Shown here in pieces: positions 1 through 11,077 of a stretch of 64,000 nt of DNA (position 1 is its first letter; the number at the start of each line of letters is the position of its first letter). This stretch comes from Cyathus striatus (taxonomy: Eukaryota > Basidiomycota > Agaricomycetes > Agaricales > Nidulariaceae), in contig JAOVFP010000024.1 in assembly GCA_025738555.1 (NCBI GenBank), positions 558,001 through 622,000 of the forward strand, given 5' to 3'. Below the pieces are notes generated by a model, which had not been told where the DNA came from, did not search any database, and was given only the letters and a program-made list of their open reading frames with translations. Position numbers and translations under genes: made by a program.

Positions 1-266
1 CGCAACAAATAGAGAAAGTAATGCGTAAAGGCTTAGCGGCAGGGAAGAAGGCGAAGAAGGATGTGAAAGTCGTCGTTGCAAAAGGTGCTCATAAAGGTAT
101 CAAAGGTCGTCCGAAAGGTGTTAAGGGCCGCTACGCCATGGTTGATGCCAGAATGAAGAAAGAGGTATGCTTGTTATTTGTTTATAAGGCTAAGCTAATT
201 CATAAAAAATACTTTCAGATGCGAGCAAAGAAACGCAAGGAAAAGGAAACTAAAAAGCGTCGTTAA
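1..266 (+). CDS. SPB1: Spb1, 27S pre-rRNA 2'-O-methyltransferase, C-terminal end (5' partial)
   Basis: Only the last exons lie in the window; the frame is open from base 3. The visible tail is very basic and contains [21 protein letters not shown] followed, after an intron at 165-218 (54 nt, GT-AG), by [15 protein letters not shown] and a stop. The pattern 'KGRYxMVDxRMKKExRAxKR' is the conserved C-terminus of the Spb1/FTSJ3 family, nucleolar methyltransferases that modify pre-60S rRNA. The catalytic FtsJ domain would lie upstream, outside the window. Unspliced, the frame also stays open through the intron, because 54 is a multiple of three, but the inserted residues are not family-like. The gene converges on the SLS1-like gene, with about 110 bp between the stop codons. 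The identification rests on the tail alone. Confidence 0.8.
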   Translation, partial: QQIEKVMRKGLAAGKKAKKDVKVVVAKGAHKGIKGRPKGVKGRYAMVDARMKKEVCLLFVYKAKLIHKKYFQMRAKKRKEKETKKRR

Positions 267-379
267 GTATCAGGAATTATCCAGTTACTATATTATGTAT
301 TATTGCTGTTTTCAGACCTTGTGTATCTACTGTTATGTGTCTCATAAGAAAATGGTTCGAAGATCAGTGCATAGTGCAT

Positions 380-2974
380 TTAATGCGTAGTTAGCAAATC
401 ACAGCTTCGCAGGAAATCTATCCAAGAGGTATCGTTTAAATTATTGCATTCGATCTGATTAAGGATTTGATTACTATATCCAAATGGAATCGCTATGGAC
501 CCTACCTGACAGAGTATGGATGATTCGTCGTCTTCCGTGCTCGTAATGTTCTCAGTAACGGCATCGAACCTGGTCGCATCGACATCCCCCTGTACAGATT
601 TCATGCTTTGTCGCACATTGTCTGTAGATTGTAGGATAAAGTCGACGTCGTTGTGACGGAATTTGAGCGGTATTTCAGGCTGGTGAGCTTCACCACTGCC
701 TGATAAACTGGGAATTGTCGGGCATTAGAAAACGAAGCAGGCACAGATAAATGCATACAATGTTTCAAGTTGGTTATAATACTCTTCAAGTTTTGCAGGC
801 CACTTAGGTCTCGACAAAGAAACGGAATCAGTCACCGAAAAACGAATATCCATAGCACTGCAGTGGTTTCGTCAATCTAGAAAAGCTACACCAATACAAT
901 GGGTTTCACCGACCGATCAGGTAGCATGACATCCATAACCGACTCCGAGTCAATATGACAAAAAGGTTTCAAAAGGTCGTGTTCAGATGTTAGAATATCC
1001 TTGATAGCCGGGACCTCTGTAGAAGGGTAGCTTTTGGAAGCGAGGATGATTTCAAACACCATGATTTGCGAACCACTTGTTGGCTCAGAGGAGAGAGATG
1101 ATTTATAGGTTAGGCGTCTGAGAATCTTTTGCCGCTTAGCCGGTATGCTGAGCACTTGCGTTGGCGAACTGTTTGTTACTTTAGTACTATAGGTCCCTCT
1201 TCGGGAATTTAAAAATACCTAGAGAAAAAAAAGCCAGAGGCACGATGATCACTTATCCATTTAGCAACTTTCTCAAATGGCGATGCTCCTGCTAAAACAG
1301 GGGTCATGGACGCGTTATCACCGGGATATACCCAGAGAAAATGCCCTGAACTACTTGCAGTACAGCAAACAATTTTTTTACATATATTTGCCACACTCAC
1401 ATTGCTCTAATGATTCTAGTGGAACCGGACAATGTGTTATCCGCTTGCAGGGCGTCGAGTAGTGCATCTTTAACATCGCATATGCGCCTGAAATAAATAA
1501 GAAATAAGAAAAAACGACTATGTAAATCTGTAACATACTGAGTTATAGCATCCGTTACATTGTTTGTTTCGCCTAATAACCCACCGGCTTCTGTATCGGG
1601 AGCCCCTGAGGCTTTAACATTCCTGATTCTAAACTTACTTATAGTAGTAGAATGTCGTGGATGAGTGTACGGCAGAATAAATGGGTATAGTGCGTATGAT
1701 CTTTTGAGAGCACCGAGAGGAGCTTCCGGCTCATTGGCCTCAGCCAGCTTGTAATACAGATGTGAACTTACTGTTTGCTTCAAGTAATATAAGACGGTGG
1801 AATGGACACAGTGCCAGAAAATGACACCTACATCTGCCACGGCCATTGTGAGTAATCGTTTGGCAGCGCTCAAAGCTGACGGGTCACTCTTCCTGTAAGT
1901 AATACGCAGCTGTCACGTAATCAGCATTACTACAATCCAAAGATTTCATGAGAAACCTCTACCTTTCGTTCATTGTTATATTGTATAAAGGCGCCAGACT
2001 TACGGGAGACATGATGAAGTAACTCAATAGATATGTTTTTCACATTGTCTATATCAAACAGTTTGATGTCAATATCCTAAGAACTTGCTTAATTCCTTTT
2101 CTGCTAGGGTAAATTGCTGACAGACCTCTTTGAAATCTATGATATATCCGGCGAGCTTCTCTAAAGCACTCCTTACACCTTCAGCTTTGAGGCATAACGG
2201 CGCTGCGGACAGAGAAACATGGACATTGTACTTGGAAGATAACTGAAGGAGGTCGGAGCCATCTGTAAGTTTTATGAGTATTTCACGTCTTCACCCTTTC
2301 ATGTATGCACCTTTTCCCAGTAGCAAAAAACACTGGCTAGGATCCAAAAGGAATTCTGACGAAGTTGTATTTGTCAATGCTATCCATAATAGTGTAGTTT
2401 GCTTACCCTGCTGAGCAACTTCACTCGAATCTCTCAGTTGCTTTTTAATGTCTCCCAACGATGGCATCTTCCAACTGTCCTCAATGATTGCTACCGCACA
2501 CTCCCGTTTTGCTCCTCTTTTCTTGGAAGGTAGGTTATATGATTTTGCAAAATGGCGTAATTGTTCAGCGCTGAATGACCGCAGAATGTTGTCCAGTAGA
2601 GAATTGTAGTCCTTTTCGTATTGAGGCGTTCCAGGTGTTCCGTAGCGAGCAGGTTTGAAGCGTTCAAGATCCTGCACTGTGATACTTGCACTCCCAACTT
2701 GATCTAAATAGGCCTGAATTTTGCTATTCTCCAATGGAGTAGTAGGTTGTTCTTTTTTGTTATCTCGAGATTCCGTTCCCCTTTTCTTAACTGCGCCTTT
2801 CGTTTGGGTTGGTGTAGAGCTCGAGGATATTGACGGCAAGGAAGAATCCACGTCTTCGTTGTGTGTCGTAGCATGAGGGAGTGTTGCGGCTTCGTATGAA
2901 CGTTGGTGAAAAACTCTGCGGCATTGCCAGTAACAGGCATTTTTTGATATGAGTCGTTGTGCAAAGAGCGACAT
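380..2974 (-). CDS. Sls1-like mitochondrial inner-membrane-associated regulator
   Basis: A multi-exon gene. The first exon starts with MSLFAQRLISK, an amphipathic, Arg-rich probable mitochondrial presequence; an upstream start at 3013 is less likely. The N-terminal half holds SAEQLRHFAKSYNLPSKKRG followed by ECAVAIIEDSWKMPS, the 'LRxF..LP..KR...A..I....W..P' signature of the SLS1 family. Introns at 2356-2406 and 2263-2310 join this to LLLGKDGSDLLQLSSKYNVH and GVRSALEKLAGYI, a KH-like segment typical of Sls1. Later exons give YALYPFILPYTHP, a SGHFL...PFEKVAKWI block, LRRLTYKSSL...VFEIIL and a C-terminal WIDFLRSCDLL, again in family order. Yeast Sls1 couples mitochondrial transcription to translation at the inner membrane. 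I spliced most exons by eye, so exact boundaries in the 3' half are provisional. Confidence 0.75.
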
Positions 2975-3320
2975 GAGAAATAACAGAAAAGGGATGTTAA
3001 CTGTAAGGCCCAAGAAGTTGAACTCACCCAGATATTTTTGGATCTCGTCCCTTTCTCGCTAAACTTTCGCGCGCGCTCCTAAGCACACAAGTATGGTAGT
3101 TATAGTACTTATTTAAATAACTTCGCCAAAATGGTTTACGCTAATTACTTACCTCGTGTTGACTGCCTATGAAGACTTCATCCGATAAAGATGACTGAGG
3201 TTCATTTTGTGTTCATTCTCGTCGTGAACGACCTAGTAAGTACTGTACATAAATGCTTCGCAACAGAAACCGATAACTAAATAACTATCTTCATAGTAAA
3301 ATCCGTGCAAAGTTTTATAT

Positions 3321-5759
3321 TCATTCCTTATCCTCGCCTATGTCTCCAGACCAGCCGTTGTCTGCAAGATACTGCATAAACTTTGCATCTTCGTCGGCGA
3401 GATCCACCCCCGTCATATCAGGAATGAAAAAGTATGTAACAAGAATACCAGTTACCCCGCAGATAGCTGCTTTTGTGAGTTCTCATAATTAAGATAACGA
3501 TAACTCTACTGGCATACCTGCAATGATAAAAGTCCATCTACGCAGGAAAAGTCAGCTCGTACTGAACAAAATACTTCGTATGACCAACTTTTTCCCAAGG
3601 TGCTGTTGTATTGGAGTAAAGGCCTGTGTACCAATCGCTGCCCCTGTCTTTCCAATTGCCGCGGATAGGCCGTAGCATGTGCCGCTGCGCGATATTTGTT
3701 ACATTCCAGCTTCAACAAAATACTTAGTTACGTGGATCATACCGTATAGGTGTAGCATACGATCTAAGGTGTAATGTAAATGCAACTACCAAGAGTACTG
3801 ACGATGACAGGCTTACTCTGCACTGACAAGGCCTAGCATGTCACCTGGTCCCTGGTCAGGATATAATTCAATGAGTACTTAATTACAACATCTAAGACCA
3901 TATCTTACCAAATTTCCGAATGATTGCATGAGTCCATAACTGAAGCCAAAATTAGACTTGAATAACGTGAAGATAATAATAAAAATTGTACAACACAACA
4001 AAGAGAGGTATAATGTTTGTTATCCTCTCATATGCCAAACCAATGATTAATCCTTGATAGAAGAATGTGGCATGAACAATGGTTTTTCAACCTCATGAGT
4101 ATTGTGATGTGTTTACCAAACGTTAGATATCCGCTGAATCCAAGCATCATCTATAGGCAACAATTAACATACTTATATTAATATGCCATATGGATTCAGT
4201 AGTGTACATACGGTGTTTCTTCTTCCTAATGGATTGCATAAGAAAGCGCCCACTATGACACCAGGAAGTGCGATCGCTCCTAATAACAGTTGCCACTCGG
4301 CTGTCTTTTTTATATCCCCGTTATGAATTACGCTAGATATGATGGTTCCAGAAAATACACCGTTCGGGAAGGTAACCTTTGTTGGATTACTTATTCAGAA
4401 GCACGCTAAAAAACCAAAGGAAGCTTACGAAGTCATATAGAAACCTATGTGTATGAATTTACAGTAAGTCATAAAGCAACCTCGCAGGATGAAGGACAGT
4501 ACCATGCGCCGCATGTTCCAATCAGCGATTTCCAGTAGCGGCGCAGAACGAGAATGTATGGCACCCGGCCTACACGGGAGGTTACAATGTAGCTTAATGC
4601 CAGAAGCTGTGCTTGAAAACTCACGCTTAATGGCTCCTTTTTGATAAAGTTTACTTGAAAGCATCCGAATTCGAAAATAAAACACCGTTAATGGTAATAA
4701 CGCCCCAATTCCAAAACAAACTCTCCAAACAGTTTGTAAATGTGATTGTCCGGCAGCGGAAAGCACAATTAAAAAAACTGACACCGCTAGTGGACCTCCA
4801 AACTAGCTGGTTGCATCAGCTGATTAGGGCTTAAATGAATAGGCGAAAAAACCTACGCTCAGAACAAAATTCGTAACCATGATGAACACTAAATTAATTA
4901 GAGTCGTCACACAAACAGAAATTCGGGGTAAAATCGCAAACCTGGTCCTCGAATTTCAAGCATATTCTGATTCGCGGCCTCCGACGCGCTCGTTGAAGAC
5001 GCAGGGTATTCTCCGCCAACACCCTACATGATTGATCAGCACACAGCAATAGACATGTAGCAAAATATGAACGAACTATTCCTGTCAAGCCTCTAGGTTT
5101 TATATTAAATATTAGCTTACGGTTTGTTTCGCATTGACCAAACTTGCCTTGCAATTGTTAAAAACCAAAACAAGCCAGAAGGACTTCCGTGAGCCCCATG
5201 GGCTGCAGTAGCCAAAATAGCACCAACAACAATCAACGCAGTGGTAGAGACGAGCGCAACCTTTCTTCCTAAACGATCGCAAGCAATGCCAACGAATACT
5301 TGTCCGATGATAGCACCTAATCGTTGGTTTGTAAATCAGTACGCGGGATAGAAACCAAAGAGCACAACCTTACCAACGAGCAAGGAGTTGGACACTCTAG
5401 TGGACACATCGGAGGTATACTCCTTTGGATAAAGTGTACGAAATACGACCTGAGCCACTGTCAGACTGAATTTAAAGGGTATTATGTCAAACCCACATTA
5501 GCCATTGTCATCAAATTGTTCTGGTCTAGATCAAATATGAGCAGGTGATATAAGATATTACGAAGGGGTGGCACGCACAACCATCGCTGATGAGCCCAAA
5601 GGCAGCTGCCAGAATAGTAAAAAAGCCACTCAAGTGCTCTTTCTTGATAGCCTCCGTCGTTTCTAGCTCGTAAGTTACTTCTTCACTTGCCCAAGTATTC
5701 AATGTCTTGTCCTTCTGCTCAGTGCTAGCCCTGCTGGGATATTCTTGGGAACGCGCCAT
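3321..5759 (-). CDS. MFS permease of the Git1/glycerophosphodiester (phosphate:H+ symporter-like) type
   Basis: The first exon (from 5759) has a polar N-terminus and then FFTILAAAFGLISD, the first transmembrane segment of Git1/Pho84-type MFS carriers. Spliced exons continue as NNLMTMANVVFRTLYPKEY, GQVFVGIACDRLGRKVALVS (the MFS loop 2-3 DRxGR/K motif), SVFLIVLSAAG, VWRVCFGIGALLPLTVF, CYGLSAAIGKTGAAIGTQ and the C-terminal FFIPDMTGVDLADEDAKFM. Fungal relatives import glycerophosphoinositol, glycerophosphocholine or phosphate; the substrate cannot be decided from sequence. The gene is broken by many short introns, and one exon is only 16 nt (4429-4444). It is divergent from PRT1 across 546 bp that hold a CACGTG palindrome 75-84 bp upstream of the start codon. 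Confidence 0.85.
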
Positions 5760-6305
5760 GTCGAATAACGATAGAGAAGCGCTTGGAGCAGGACACAGTG
5801 GATGATGGGCTCAATATATATATCTGTATATCACGCACGTGCGCCTCCATTCAAAATCTGGATATCTGCCAGAAACAGGATAAGACGGCTATTCGTATGG
5901 GCGGTTACTAGTTATATTTAGACATGACACATCGCAAGCTGAACGGTGGTGGAACCTGTGAATGGTAGCATGCGGTCCAGTTGTTGGATTGAATGTGAGC
6001 GTCTAAAGCAAAAAACACATGTGCGCCAGAGATAAGCTGTAGTATTGAGTTGTCCTACATAGGCCTCGGGCCTCAGTCCTGCGTCCAACTACGTTGCTCT
6101 GAAGACCGATGCACTGATGCATGTGCATGATCATCGATGTACTTATATTGCGATGTATCAGATTCATACTTAGTTTGTTAGTGTACTTATGTAAGCAAAT
6201 AGCGAAACGACTTTGCAAAATAGATGCAAATGCAGCCAATCTGAATGCTAGTGATCAAAGCAAAAAAAGTCTTGAATCGTTGTCGAACTCTTTCCTGCTA
6301 TCACA
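5760..6305. promoter_or_regulatory. Divergent intergenic region, Git1-type permease / PRT1
   Basis: This 546-bp region separates two oppositely oriented genes and should hold both promoters. An AT run (TATATATATA, about 5813-5822) and the perfect palindrome CGCACGTGCG (5834-5843) lie on the permease side. No convincing gene is seen in it. A repeat-poor AT-rich stretch with ATGCATG-type words lies nearer PRT1. Confidence 0.5.
5834..5843. promoter_or_regulatory. CACGTG E-box palindrome upstream of the Git1-type permease
   Basis: The 10-mer CGCACGTGCG is its own reverse complement and contains CACGTG, the core bound by fungal bHLH factors such as Pho4 and Cbf1. It lies 75-84 bp upstream of the permease ATG. 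In yeast, GIT1 is a Pho4-regulated phosphate-starvation gene, so the position is suggestive. Function here is inferred only. Confidence 0.35.
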
Positions 6306-8946
6306 ATGCCAACTGCGACTCTTCAAAATGGCGAAGACATTGACTTCTCTGACATAGAAGCAAAGTAATAAACCGATGTATATACGTGCATTTAGGAACT
6401 TACTTTGTTTATCCTACAGATATCAAGTCAAGTATGACGAAGGCTTCGACAACATCGTAGTCGTCGACGGTGTTCCCGTAATCGATAAATCAAAGGCCGA
6501 AAAACTGTTTGCGAAAGTTGCAAAAGAGTTTTCCCGTAAAGGCGTTTCTATTAAAACCGATGATATATTCATGCCTTGGGATGAGGCTGCTGGTAAAAGT
6601 AAAGGGTGTGTTTCGTTGTTTTGAGCCTTACACGAATCTCTCTGATTTGCAGCTCAGGTATCTCTTCATAGAATTCAGGAACGTCGATGATGCAAATCTT
6701 GCAATTGCTTCCCTTCACAATTATCCTTTCGACGCGAAACATACCTTTAAGTTAAATCGTTTTACCGATATCGAAAAATACGCAAATATGGATGAGACCT
6801 ACAATGAACCGGAGTTGGAGGAATTTATTCCTAAGGTGTTTAGTATTCATTGCGTCTTAAATAGCTGGAGGTTAAGTCGTAACAGGAACACCTTCGGGCC
6901 TGGCTAGCGGATCCACAAAGTCGTGATCAATATATTACATACAGAGGTGAAGATGTTCAAATACATTGGCACGGAAAGCCTTCACAATGTGAAGTTGCAC
7001 ATAAACCTGTAAGCATATTAATTATTCGTCATTTCTACCCCGGGTCTTACAGTTTTATGTATGTAGGAATGGAAGGATTTCCTATATGTTGCTTGGTCTC
7101 CTCTTGGTACATATGTGGCTACGCTTCACCGGCAAGGTGTACGTTTGTGGGGTGGTCCATCCTGGAAGCCGCAACAGCGCTTCGCGCATCCACTTGTTAA
7201 GCTAATCGATTTTTCTCCATGCGAGCAATATCTTGTCACATGGTCTAATGAACCAATTGTAGTCCCCGAAGGAGCACTTCAAGGACCACAGTACTTTTCT
7301 CCGGATGACGAAGGGAATAATGTCGCTGTCTGGGACATCAAGTCTGGCGATCTTCTCCGCACATTCTCAGCTAATCCTGCAGATGGGCCGCCCTCTAAAA
7401 AGCAAATGCAATGGCCTGCGCTGAAATGGAGTCCCGACGACAAGTTCGTTGCGAGAATTACACCCGGTGAAATGATTAGTGTCTACGAACTTCCAAGTAT
7501 GTATCTTCAAGGGAAGAAGAGCCTTAAGATTGAAGGCGTTTTGGACTTTGAGTGGTGCCCCCAAGGTGATAAAGATAAGGAAGAGACAGAAAAGGCTGCG
7601 CAATTGGGAGGAAAAGGCAACAAGAGACCTCGTGAAAACATACTGGCTTACTGGACACCTGAGGTAACCAATCAACCTGCGCGTGTCACGCTTCTCGCAT
7701 TCCCAAGTCGTACTATACTGCGACAGAAGAATCTATTCAACGTTACAGAGGTATATCTTTTGATTATACTACGTTGAGAAGTTACATGCTCTAAACATAT
7801 TCATAGTGCAAGCTTTACTGGCAGAATCAAGGTGATTTCTTGTGTGTGAAGGTCGATAGGCATACGAAGACAAAAAAGTCGATTTTCTGTAACCTTGAAA
7901 TTTTCAGAATGCGAGAGAAAGATTATCCAGTAGAGGTCATTGAATTAAAAGGTAAGTCAATCGGTTGCGATACTGTATTTTTAACTGGAACCATTCCTGT
8001 AGATACTGTGACGGACTTCTCATGGGAGCCTAAGGGGGATCGATTTGCTATTGTATCGAGTAGCGATCCCAATTTGGGTAATCCAGGACCAGGTATCACC
8101 ATCAAGACAGACGTCAGCTTTTACCAGTTGGATCATGGAAAAAACGACTTTAGACTGCTTCGTAAGTAGCTTGAAGGGGACTGAATACCACTTTGGGCGG
8201 CTGAATATTGATAATGCAGGTACATTGCCTTCGCGTACCAGCAATGCTATTCGATGGTCACCGCGAGGTCGTCATGCTGTTTTAGCCACTGTTGGGTCTT
8301 CGAGCAAATCTGAATTGGAATTTTGGGATTTGGACTTCAACAACGAGGATCGGAAGGAGGGTCAGGGATCGAAGGAAGAATGGGGCAGTGGTATTCAAAT
8401 GCTGGGAAGTGCGGACCATTATGGAGTAACGGATGTGGAATGGGACCCAAGTGGCCGTTACTTGGCTACCAGTGCGAGTGCATGGACACACACGGTATGT
8501 GGATACTGGAGTTGGACATGTTTGACGATGACTGAAGGGTGTTGGTGTTTTAGCTCGAAAATGGTTATGCAATCTGGGATTTCCGAGGACAGGAGCAAGT
8601 GAAACACATTCAGGATCGGTTCAAGCAGTTTATTTGGCGTCCACGGCCACCGTCATTGCTGACGAAGGAGCAACAGAAAAAGATCCGACGGAATCTACGG
8701 GAATATAGTCGCATGTTTGAGGAAGAAGACGCGGCGGAGGAGAGCAATGTAAGCGCTGAGCTGATTGCACATCGGAAGAGACTGGTGGACGAGTGGAACG
8801 CGTGGCGTGCGTTGCGGAAAAAGGAATTGGCGGTGGAGCGAGGGAAAGGTGGAGAGAAAGATGGAAAAGAAGAGGAAGAGAAGGAGGAGATTGAGGTGTG
8901 GGTGGATGAGGTGATTGAACAGATTGAGGAGGAAATGGCTGAGTAG
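6306..8946 (+). CDS. PRT1: Translation initiation factor eIF3 subunit b (Prt1)
   Basis: The first exon starts MPTATLQNGEDIDFSDIEAK; intron 6365-6419 (55 nt) joins it to YQVKYDEGFDNIVVVDGVPV. The N-terminal RRM is clear (KSKGYLFIEFRNVDDANLAI, spliced across a short intron near 6610-6658). It is followed by a WD40-type beta-propeller region: DVQIHWHGKPSQCE, FLYVAWSPLGTYVATLHRQG, LKWSPDDKFVARI, DFSWEPKGDRFAI, IRWSPRGRHAVLATVGS and VEWDPSGRYLATS. The C-terminal helix region has FKQFIWRPRPPSLLTKEQ and a Glu/Lys-rich tail ending IEEEMAE. Domain order and length match eIF3b, the scaffold of the eIF3 complex that binds eIF3a, eIF3g, eIF3i and the 40S subunit. All exons join in frame with short GT-AG introns, and I see no lesion. 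Confidence 0.95.
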
Positions 8947-9138
8947 GAGTAGATATGGGAAAAATATGTTTATTAGGGCGTGCAAGGAACATACGTATGT
9001 GTCCGAGGTTCTCAAAGCTATTTACGCGAAGTGGCGTACACTATAGTCTAACGTGTAACTGTTACTGTTGCATTTAGTTCGTGAGAAAACACAAGGACCG
9101 TGTAAGCCCGACATCTTATCAGATACGAAATGGTGCCA

Positions 9139-9225
9139 TCTCTCTTCAACCCCACTCTTCCTCTCTCCATTTCTCTCCCTCCCCCTCCCTCTTCCCCTTC
9201 CTCTCCCCCTTCCCATCCAGTTCAG
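9139..9225 (+). repeat. Pyrimidine (CT)-rich tract in the hapX leader
   Basis: About 85 bp of almost uninterrupted C and T on the coding strand lie directly before the hapX ATG at 9231. CT-rich leaders near transcription starts are common in filamentous fungi. It also creates open but meaningless frames on both strands. Confidence 0.6.
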
Positions 9226-9230
9226 TTCCC

Positions 9231-10997
9231 ATGACCTCTCTCTCCCCGACCCCGCCGCCCACCACCCTCTGGGCAACACGTGCGCTTCTGTCTGCCTTCC
9301 TCTCCCGCTCGCTCTCACCCATTCTTAGCTTCAAAGGAGTGGGTTATTCAGCCCAGACCAAAGCCCGGTCGCAAACCAAAGAAGGACCCCTCTCCTGTCA
9401 AAGATGCCCCAGAGGTACCAGCCATCTCTCTCTTCCTCTCTTCCGCCACTCGCTCAACTTATTTTCTCCACAGGTCGATGCTAAGGTGAGACGCGTTCAG
9501 AATAGGTGCGTTCTTTCTCATTACCCTTCCCAATTATTTATATATTTCTTTTCATGTTTCAGAGCTGCTCAGCGCGCCTTCCGCGAGCGAAAACAGTCCC
9601 AACTCGCTGAGCTTCAGGCCCGTATACAGTCTTACGAGCAAGGAGAGATAGAGAGGAACGTTGCTCTTCAGAGTATTGCCAAGCGTCTTAAGGATGAGAA
9701 TGAACAACTTCGTCGCGAGAATCAGCTACTAAAAGAAAAAATGGAAAGCATCGAGAAAGAAAGACAGTCTATACAGGAGAACGAGAAGAAAAGGGCACGA
9801 GACTCGTCCCCTTCCGTTCCGGACTCTACTTTGTTTCTTGCGAAGAAAAAAACAAAGCTAGATAACGATTCTCCCCCCTCTTCCTCTTCCTTCTCTCAAC
9901 TTCCTTTCTCATACATTCCTTCTCCTTCCATGGCCTCCACTCCCGATTCGAATGGTTCCTCAGACACCTTCTCTCCACTGCCGTATGACCCTCAGCCGGA
10001 ATCTCCTCAGGCATCTTTTAATAATCTCATAAACTTCTCTGCTACAAGTATTAAGCCAACAGACGTTGACGCCAACAATTCCTTCGTGGCTTTTAGCTGT
10101 GGTTTCTGCAATGAGGATACACCTTGCGTTTGCCGCGAAATTGCTCTGCAGCATGCCGCTGACAGAGCTACTCTAGCTACATTCAAATCGGAAGACCATC
10201 CTGGAGAAAGACCGACCGCCGAAGTATCATCCGACTCAATCCTTGAAAACTTGCCGCCGTATCAACCTCCAGTTCCACTTCGCCGCAAGTCGCGATCTTC
10301 TAATATTTCTATTTTTCCAACACAGCCTGCGTCATCCGCTCCGTCTAGCGGCAAAGTCGCGACCTGCTCAGGAGATCCTTCCAATTGTTTGGCATGCGCA
10401 GATGATCCATTTGGGAAGGCATTCTGTTCTGCCATCGAGGAAACTATTACTGCTCGTGCGACATATTCCGATTGTCCTGGCCGACGATCTGACAGAACAA
10501 CGGATGTTTCTTTGAAACCTTCTGGAAGTGGAAGCTGCTGCGAAGGGCGCTTTGATTGTAAACGCTGCACATCATCGTTAGCCAGTACAATGATGCAAAT
10601 GGATTCAACACAAAAGGAAACTATTCCTACCAATGAGGCATGGCAACAAATCAAGGCACATCCCAATGTTGCATTTGCAGATCTCTCTCTTCTGGCAGAC
10701 GTCGTCGTAAGTCGCACCAGCTGCTCTGGCCCCAGTGTAGACATATCGCCAATGGTAACAATGGATGGTGTGAACTCAACCAACAATTCATCGTCTGCAT
10801 GCGCATCTAGCGCGGTAGCAGGATTGCTAACCGATCCTCGTTCTCGGTACAAGGAGAGGATGCACTCAGCTGCCTCTCCTCCTCCACAGCTGGTTCCACA
10901 AGAGGTACTCATACAATGCGGAAGGCGGCGGGTTCGAGAAGTTCATGCGGATGCCGTACGAGACGCACTACGACTTCTTGATGCGAAATTCTCTTAA
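9231..10997 (+). CDS. hapX: HapX-type bZIP iron-response transcription factor
   Basis: The start is fixed by splicing: ATG at 9231, intron 9280-9328 (49 nt), then SKEWVIQPRPKPGRKPKKD (about residues 18-36). This is the Hap4-type motif that docks HapX on the CCAAT-binding complex. Introns 9415-9473 and 9506-9562 split the bZIP basic region, which reads RRVQNRAAQRAFRERK (residues 51-66), followed by a leucine-zipper/coiled coil to about residue 120. Downstream are Cys-rich clusters CGFCNEDTPCVC, CSGDPSNCLACADDPFGKAFC (21 residues in all, listed here by its six-base-pair neighbours C..C..C..C) and CCEGRFDCKRC, the presumed iron/Fe-S sensing elements. A conserved C-terminal block ends VREVHADAVRDALRLLDAKF. 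In other fungi HapX represses iron-consuming pathways in iron starvation and acts in iron excess. The upstream frame is open back to 9081, but that stretch is leader. Confidence 0.88.
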   Translation: MTSLSPTPPPTTLWATRALLSAFLSRSLSPILSFKGVGYSAQTKARSQTKEGPLSCQRCPRGTSHLSLPLFRHSLNLFSPQVDAKVRRVQNRCVLSHYPSQLFIYFFSCFRAAQRAFRERKQSQLAELQARIQSYEQGEIERNVALQSIAKRLKDENEQLRRENQLLKEKMESIEKERQSIQENEKKRARDSSPSVPDSTLFLAKKKTKLDNDSPPSSSSFSQLPFSYIPSPSMASTPDSNGSSDTFSPLPYDPQPESPQASFNNLINFSATSIKPTDVDANNSFVAFSCGFCNEDTPCVCREIALQHAADRATLATFKSEDHPGERPTAEVSSDSILENLPPYQPPVPLRRKSRSSNISIFPTQPASSAPSSGKVATCSGDPSNCLACADDPFGKAFCSAIEETITARATYSDCPGRRSDRTTDVSLKPSGSGSCCEGRFDCKRCTSSLASTMMQMDSTQKETIPTNEAWQQIKAHPNVAFADLSLLADVVVSRTSCSGPSVDISPMVTMDGVNSTNNSSSACASSAVAGLLTDPRSRYKERMHSAASPPPQLVPQEVLIQCGRRRVREVHADAVRDALRLLDAKFS

Positions 10998-11077
10998 ATC
11001 GCCCTCTGCACCTCTACGTCAGTGTATAGTATATGATATACACATCTTCACAGTAATATTTTCCATATATATGTAAT

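Noticed and set aside
351..365. GGTTCGA word resembling a tRNA T-loop
   Set aside because: No acceptor stem, D-arm or anticodon arm at the expected spacing; no tRNA.
10262..10912. A 216-codon open frame antisense to hapX
   Set aside because: It lies entirely opposite conserved hapX codons and resembles no known protein.
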